From contig NVRG01000045.1 in assembly GCA_002400805.1 (NCBI GenBank), positions 1 to 8,624 on the forward strand: a stretch of 8,624 nt of DNA. Reading direction: 5' to 3'. Shown one piece after another: positions 4,529 to 8,624 of this stretch (the stretch's first letter is position 1; every line of letters starts with the position of its first letter). The position numbers were made by a program, and so were the translations under genes. This DNA is from Gammaproteobacteria bacterium (lineage in GTDB: Bacteria; Pseudomonadota; Gammaproteobacteria; Nitrosococcales; Methylophagaceae). The notes below the pieces were generated by a model. It saw only the letters and a program-made list of their open reading frames with translations. It had not been told where the DNA came from and did not search any database.

Positions 4529-7326
4529 TGGCTATTAATCCTGTAGAAATCACTCAAACAGTTAATTTTACGTTAAATGGTGAAGCGCTTTCAGCCGATG
4601 CAGATGAAACAATTCTAGATGTGGCTAAGCGTAATGGCGTAGATATCCCACATTTATGTTATTCAGACCGAGAAGGCTCGGATGGTAACTGTCGTGCTTG
4701 TATGGTTGAAATTGATGGTGAACGTGTATTAGCACCGTCATGCTGTCGTCAACCCACTGAAGGCATGAATATTCAGTCTAATAGCGAACGTGCGGTTAAG
4801 TCACAGAAGATGGTATTGGAGTTACTGAAGTCCGATGTATCTGAGCAACCTCATACACTTAATTCTGAGCTGGATTTTTGGGCGAAAAAACTTGATTTAG
4901 GTTTGCCTCGTTTTGAAGCTCGTGATCAACCCGCCTGTGATGCATCACATCCAGGTATTACCGTGAATATGGATGCCTGTATTCAATGCACGCGTTGTAT
5001 ACGGGCATGTCGTGACGTGCAAAATAATGATGTTATTGGTTTAGCATCACGTGGAAAGCATACCAGTATTGTATTTGATCTTGATGATCCGATGGGCGAA
5101 AGTACCTGTGTGGCTTGTGGTGAGTGTGTTGAAGCCTGCCCAACAGGAGCATTGATGCCCGCCAATGATGTGGGTATGGAAAAACCCGATAAGAAAGTTG
5201 ACTCAGTGTGCCCTTATTGTGGTGTGGGCTGTCAGCTTACTTATAACATCAAAGACGATAAAATCTTGTTTGTTGAAGGTCGTGATGGGCCGGCGAACAA
5301 AGGTCGCCTATGTGTGAAAGGTCGGTATGGGTTTGACTATGTGCATCTTCCACATCGTTTAACTAAACCCTTGATTCGTCGGGAAGGCGCGCCTAAATCT
5401 GCTGAATTCTCCATGGATCCAAATGATGTTGATAAAATTTTCCGTGAAGCAACATGGGAAGAAGCCTTAGCCGTTGCAACGAAAGGCTTTGTTAATATCC
5501 GTGATAAGCAAGGACCGAATGCCTTGGCTGGTTTTGGTAGTGCAAAAGGCAGTAATGAAGAAGCCTATTTATTCCAAAAACTGGTGAGAACAGGCTTTAA
5601 AACGAATAATGTTGATCACTGTACGCGACTTTGTCATGCGTCTTCCGTTGTGGCTTTATTAGAGTGTTTAGGTTCTGGTGCGGTATCGAATCCAGTCTCA
5701 GATGTGGATAAAGCTGAAGTTCTTGTCATTATCGGTGCTAACCCAACGGTAAATCATCCAGTCGGTGCAACATGGATGAAAAATGCGATGCGCCGTGGTA
5801 CGAAACTAATTTTGATGGATCCGCGTACAACCGATTTATCGCGTCAAGCAACACATCACGTCGCCTTTAAATTTGGCAGTGATGTTCCGATGTTAAATGC
5901 GATGATGCATACCATCATTGAAGAAAACTTGGTGGATCCTGAGTTTATTAAAGAACGTACCGAAGGTTTTGAGGCGATGAAAGTGCATTTAAAAGCCTAC
6001 ACGCCTGAGCTGATGGAGCCGATCTGTGGGGTACCAGCTGAAACCTTGAAAGAGGTGGCTCGATTATATGCAACCTCTAAAGCGTCAATGATTTTATGGG
6101 GCATGGGGATTTCACAGCATGTTCACGGCACGGATAACGCACGTTGCTTGATTTCATTGTCCTTGATGACTGGACAAATTGGTCGTCCAGGCACTGGTTT
6201 GCATCCATTGCGTGGTCAAAATAACGTACAAGGTGCATCAGATATGGGATTGATCCCAATGGTATTCCCTGATTACCAACCGGTCACCGATGAAAAAGCC
6301 CATGCTTATTTTGAAGAACTATGGGGTTGTGAGTTAGATAACAAACCAGGTTTGACAGTAGTTGAGATCATGAATGCGATACATGCTGGTGATTTGAAAG
6401 GACTCTATGTCATGGGTGAAAATCCAGCGATGTCAGATCCAGATGCGAATCATGCCCGTCAATCAATGGCTGAATTAGACCATATGGTGGTGCAAGATAT
6501 TTTCTTGACCGAAACGGCATATTTGGCGGATGTAGTCTTACCTGCTTCTGCTTTTGCTGAAAAAACAGCCACCTTTACCAATACTGATCGCTTAGTTCAA
6601 ATAGGCCGTCAGGCGATTTCTCCTCCAGGTGATGCGCGTCAAGATTTATGGATCATCCAAGAAATGGCACGGGGACTGGGTTTGGATTGGAATTATAAAG
6701 ATTCAGAAGAGGTATTTGAGGAAATACGCAAAGCCGTACCTACCATGGCAGGTATGACGTGGGAACGTTTGGAGAAGGAAGGTTCGATCGTCTACCCCTG
6801 CTTGAACGAAGGTGACCCGGGTGAAGATATCATCTTTACTGAATCCTTTGAACGTGAAAATGGTTTAGGTAAATTTGTTCCAGCCGATATCGTGCCACCG
6901 GCAGAACGACCTGATGAAGAATATCCATTTATATTAATTACTGGCCGAATGTTAGAGCATTGGCATACAGGTTCGATGACACGTCGTTCAAATGTATTGG
7001 ATGCGTTGGAACCTGAAGCAGTTGCAACCATCAATCCAATTAGTTTGGATGAGATGGGTGTTTCTCCTGGGCAGATGATTACCTTAGCTACCCGACGCGG
7101 AGAGATTTCAATGATTGCACGTGCAGATGAATCTGTGCCTACGGGTGCGGTATTTATGGCCTTCTGTTATTACGAAGCGGCAGTTAATAAATTGTCGAAT
7201 GATGCACTTGACCCAGCGGCTAAGATCCCAGAGTTTAAATACTGTGCGGTTAAAGTCACACCGGGGGGAGAGCCCATGCAGTTCCATAGCTATGGTGGTG
7301 GTCAATCTAAAAACGTTCTGGTTTAA
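4528..7326 (+). CDS. fdh1A: NAD-dependent formate dehydrogenase, catalytic (alpha) subunit with Mo/W-bis-MGD site
   Basis: This 932-residue cytoplasmic catalytic subunit oxidises formate to CO2, reversibly in known relatives. Domain order: a [2Fe-2S] ferredoxin fold (C44, C55, C58, C72 or C73); two [4Fe-4S] ferredoxin motifs (C151/154/157/161 and C194/197/200/204); the pterin-proximal [4Fe-4S] ligands C228, C231, C235 and C262; the large bis-MGD region; and a C-terminal dinucleotide-binding domain (about 800-910, TGRMLEHWHTGSMTRRS). Aligning DHCTRLCHAS with E. coli FdhF (DCCARVUHGP) places C369 at the selenocysteine position, with catalytic H370. R562 in LRGQNNVQGA matches the formate-binding arginine. 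The enzyme is therefore a cysteine type and needs no selenocysteine machinery. The NuoG-type HxxxCxxCxxxxxC cluster is not visible between residues 74 and 150. GGAG sits 8 bases before the ATG, inside the end of the beta gene. The metal (Mo or W) cannot be told from sequence; the M. extorquens relative uses W. Confidence 0.95.
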   Translation: MAINPVEITQTVNFTLNGEALSADADETILDVAKRNGVDIPHLCYSDREGSDGNCRACMVEIDGERVLAPSCCRQPTEGMNIQSNSERAVKSQKMVLELLKSDVSEQPHTLNSELDFWAKKLDLGLPRFEARDQPACDASHPGITVNMDACIQCTRCIRACRDVQNNDVIGLASRGKHTSIVFDLDDPMGESTCVACGECVEACPTGALMPANDVGMEKPDKKVDSVCPYCGVGCQLTYNIKDDKILFVEGRDGPANKGRLCVKGRYGFDYVHLPHRLTKPLIRREGAPKSAEFSMDPNDVDKIFREATWEEALAVATKGFVNIRDKQGPNALAGFGSAKGSNEEAYLFQKLVRTGFKTNNVDHCTRLCHASSVVALLECLGSGAVSNPVSDVDKAEVLVIIGANPTVNHPVGATWMKNAMRRGTKLILMDPRTTDLSRQATHHVAFKFGSDVPMLNAMMHTIIEENLVDPEFIKERTEGFEAMKVHLKAYTPELMEPICGVPAETLKEVARLYATSKASMILWGMGISQHVHGTDNARCLISLSLMTGQIGRPGTGLHPLRGQNNVQGASDMGLIPMVFPDYQPVTDEKAHAYFEELWGCELDNKPGLTVVEIMNAIHAGDLKGLYVMGENPAMSDPDANHARQSMAELDHMVVQDIFLTETAYLADVVLPASAFAEKTATFTNTDRLVQIGRQAISPPGDARQDLWIIQEMARGLGLDWNYKDSEEVFEEIRKAVPTMAGMTWERLEKEGSIVYPCLNEGDPGEDIIFTESFERENGLGKFVPADIVPPAERPDEEYPFILITGRMLEHWHTGSMTRRSNVLDALEPEAVATINPISLDEMGVSPGQMITLATRRGEISMIARADESVPTGAVFMAFCYYEAAVNKLSNDALDPAAKIPEFKYCAVKVTPGGEPMQFHSYGGGQSKNVLV

Positions 7327-7337
7327 TCTGAGCAAGT

Positions 7338-7372
7338 AAAAAAAAGGGCATCTGACAAGATGCCCTTTTTTT
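7338..7372 (+). terminator. Intrinsic terminator after the formate dehydrogenase operon
   Basis: GGGCATCT (7346-7353) pairs perfectly with AGATGCCC (7358-7365) across a GACA loop, followed by seven T (7366-7372). Eight A precede the stem and extend the pairing, so the element could also work on the other strand. It starts 11 bases after the stop codon. It marks the operon as two genes and separates it from surE. Confidence 0.93.
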
Positions 7373-7380
7373 ATGCATTT

Positions 7381-7408
7381 TTGCTAATATATGACGCGAT
7401 GAGATAGT
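7381..7408 (+). promoter_or_regulatory. Weak candidate promoter of surE
   Basis: TTGCTA (7381-7386) and GATAGT (7403-7408) are separated by 16 bases, each matching the sigma-70 consensus at 4 of 6 positions. Because a strong terminator lies just upstream and surE begins at 7433, a promoter must lie in about this 60-base stretch unless there is read-through. The ribosome site of surE is also weak: TAAGG lies about 16 bases before the ATG and only AAAAAGTAA lies closer. Confidence 0.3.
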
Positions 7409-7432
7409 TGTGTAAGGCCAAAAAAGTAAACA

Positions 7433-8185
7433 ATGAAAATTCTGATAAGTAATGATGATGGTTATATGGCCCAAGGAATTAAAGCCTTAGCTGATGCATT
7501 ATCAAACCTAGGTGAAATTACCGTAGTGGCTCCGGATAGAAACCGTAGTGGTGCCAGTAATTCACTCACTCTTGATAACCCATTACGGCTGAGTCAGTTA
7601 GAAAATGGTGTTTATCGGGTCGAAGGTACACCCACCGATTGTGTGCATTTAGCGATCACTGGTTTATTGGAAGACGAACCGGATATGGTTGTTTCTGGCA
7701 TTAATGCAGGTGCTAATTTAGGCGATGATGTTTTGTATTCAGGTACGGTAGCCGCTGCGATGGAAGGCCGATTTCTTGGTTTCCCGGCCATTGCCATTTC
7801 ATTAGTGGGTAGCGATGGCACTCATTATGAAACGGCCGCTTGGGCGGCACAGAAATTGGTAGCACAGCTTAAACAATCTTCTTTGCCTGCAGATACAATC
7901 TTAAATGTGAATGTCCCTGATTTGCCGATAGCAGAAATTACCGGTTTTGAAAGCACTCGTCTGGGCCATCGTCATAAGGCGGAACCGGTGGTTAAAGAAT
8001 TTGATCCTCGGGGGCGTGCGATGTATTGGGTGGGTCCAGCGGGTGAAGAGCAGGATGCTGGTTTTGGTACTGACTTTGATGCTATTCGTCGGGGAAAAAT
8101 TTCGGTAACACCATTACAAATTGATTTAACACGCTATGATGCCATTGATGGTGTCGCTAACTGGTTGCAAGGTGTGACTGCGTGA
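7433..8185 (+). CDS. surE: 5'/3'-nucleotidase SurE
   Basis: This 250-residue cytoplasmic metal-dependent phosphatase hydrolyses nucleoside monophosphates and, in E. coli, also short polyphosphate. The N-terminus [16 protein letters not shown] carries the metal-binding pair D8-D9. S39 in the [12 protein letters not shown] loop and N91 in [18 protein letters not shown] complete the site. [11 protein letters not shown] (102-112) and the C-terminal [12 protein letters not shown] are also family hallmarks, and the length is normal. The start is fixed by the conserved N-terminus. The gene overlaps pcm, as in many gammaproteobacteria, where the order truD-surE-pcm-nlpD-rpoS is common. Here the gene upstream is not truD but a formate dehydrogenase operon closed by a terminator. 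The role is in stationary-phase and stress survival, by analogy with E. coli. Confidence 0.97.
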   Translation: MKILISNDDGYMAQGIKALADALSNLGEITVVAPDRNRSGASNSLTLDNPLRLSQLENGVYRVEGTPTDCVHLAITGLLEDEPDMVVSGINAGANLGDDVLYSGTVAAAMEGRFLGFPAIAISLVGSDGTHYETAAWAAQKLVAQLKQSSLPADTILNVNVPDLPIAEITGFESTRLGHRHKAEPVVKEFDPRGRAMYWVGPAGEEQDAGFGTDFDAIRRGKISVTPLQIDLTRYDAIDGVANWLQGVTA

Positions 8186-8624
8186 TTGCTCAACATCAAG
8201 GCATAGGCATGACTTCTCAGCGTACCCGTGATCGTTTGATTGCACGCTTAAAAGAGCAGGGTATTCAAAATATTGATGTATTAACGGTGATGCGCGAGTT
8301 ACCTCGCCATATATTTGTTGATGAAGCTTTAGCCAGTCGGGCTTATGAAGATACTGCGTTACCTATTGGTCATGGCCAGACTATTTCTCAGCCTTTTATT
8401 GTGGCCAGAATGACGGAAATCTTATTGGCGGGCTTACCAAAGAAAAAAGTATTAGAAGTGGGTACAGGCTCGGGATATCAAACGGCTGTGTTATCTCGTT
8501 TAGTGGATCGCGTCTTTAGTGTAGAACGGATCTCACCGTTGCAAAACCAAGCCCGAGAACGGTTTTATCAGTTAAAACTGAACAACATCAAATTAAAACA
8601 CAGTGATGGCAGTTGGGGTTGGGA
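8182..8624 (+). CDS. pcm: Protein-L-isoaspartate O-methyltransferase, 5' part (cut by window end)
   Basis: 147 codons are present; the gene continues beyond the window. The enzyme methylates L-isoaspartyl residues in damaged proteins using S-adenosylmethionine, starting their repair. Family motifs are PRHIFVDEA (41-49), [24 protein letters not shown] (54-77, in part) and the SAM-binding loop [14 protein letters not shown] (91-104), then VFSVERI. Two starts are possible. A GTG at 8182 overlaps the surE stop (GTGA) and has AAGG 9 bases upstream; an ATG at 8209 has AAGG 7 bases upstream. I chose the GTG because the residues GIGMTSQR before and across the ATG recall longer family members such as those of Xanthomonas, but the ATG ([10 protein letters not shown]) matches the Pseudomonas start equally well. 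It is translationally coupled to surE. Confidence 0.95.
   Translation, partial: MIAQHQGIGMTSQRTRDRLIARLKEQGIQNIDVLTVMRELPRHIFVDEALASRAYEDTALPIGHGQTISQPFIVARMTEILLAGLPKKKVLEVGTGSGYQTAVLSRLVDRVFSVERISPLQNQARERFYQLKLNNIKLKHSDGSWGW

Noticed and set aside
5622..5640. Selenocysteine-type active site in the formate dehydrogenase
   Set aside because: The codon at the equivalent position is TGT (cysteine), and there is no in-frame TGA in the gene.

Overview
The window looks like chromosome of a motile, moderately AT-rich marine-type gammaproteobacterium. The surE-pcm pair on the right is a classic gammaproteobacterial arrangement. The rest is organised around formate oxidation. Two different formate dehydrogenase systems lie within about 7 kb, which would suit a methylotroph such as a Methylophaga-like organism. 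That genus guess is inference from gene content and composition only.

Layout, left to right. Positions 1-159 (+) are the 3' end of a membrane cytochrome b (gamma) subunit of a respiratory formate dehydrogenase. Two overlapping genes follow on the minus strand: a PAS-only protein (1639-2154) and a membrane chemoreceptor (168-1667). Together they resemble an Aer-type redox receptor split into two polypeptides, as in Campylobacter CetB/CetA, with an added C-terminal zinc-binding CZB domain. Positions 2155-2815 are a long AT-rich divergent intergenic region with several inverted repeats and no convincing gene. Positions 2816-7326 (+) are a two-gene operon for a soluble NAD-dependent formate dehydrogenase: a fused NuoE-NuoF-type diaphorase subunit, then a NuoG/FdhF-type catalytic subunit with a cysteine active site. 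A strong intrinsic terminator (7338-7372) closes it. Then come surE (7433-8185) and the start of pcm (8182 onward, cut by the window end).

How the genes may work together: the membrane enzyme would feed formate electrons to the quinone pool, and the soluble enzyme would make NADH plus CO2. The PAS/chemoreceptor pair between them could report redox or energy state to the chemotaxis machinery, so that cells move according to the respiratory benefit of formate or C1 metabolism. The physical linkage is seen in the sequence; the functional link is inference. surE and pcm are stress and stationary-phase repair genes and appear to be a separate transcription unit.

The point most worth following up is the bipartite CZB-bearing energy-taxis receptor placed between two formate dehydrogenase systems. 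No mobile element, CRISPR array, tRNA or rRNA was seen.
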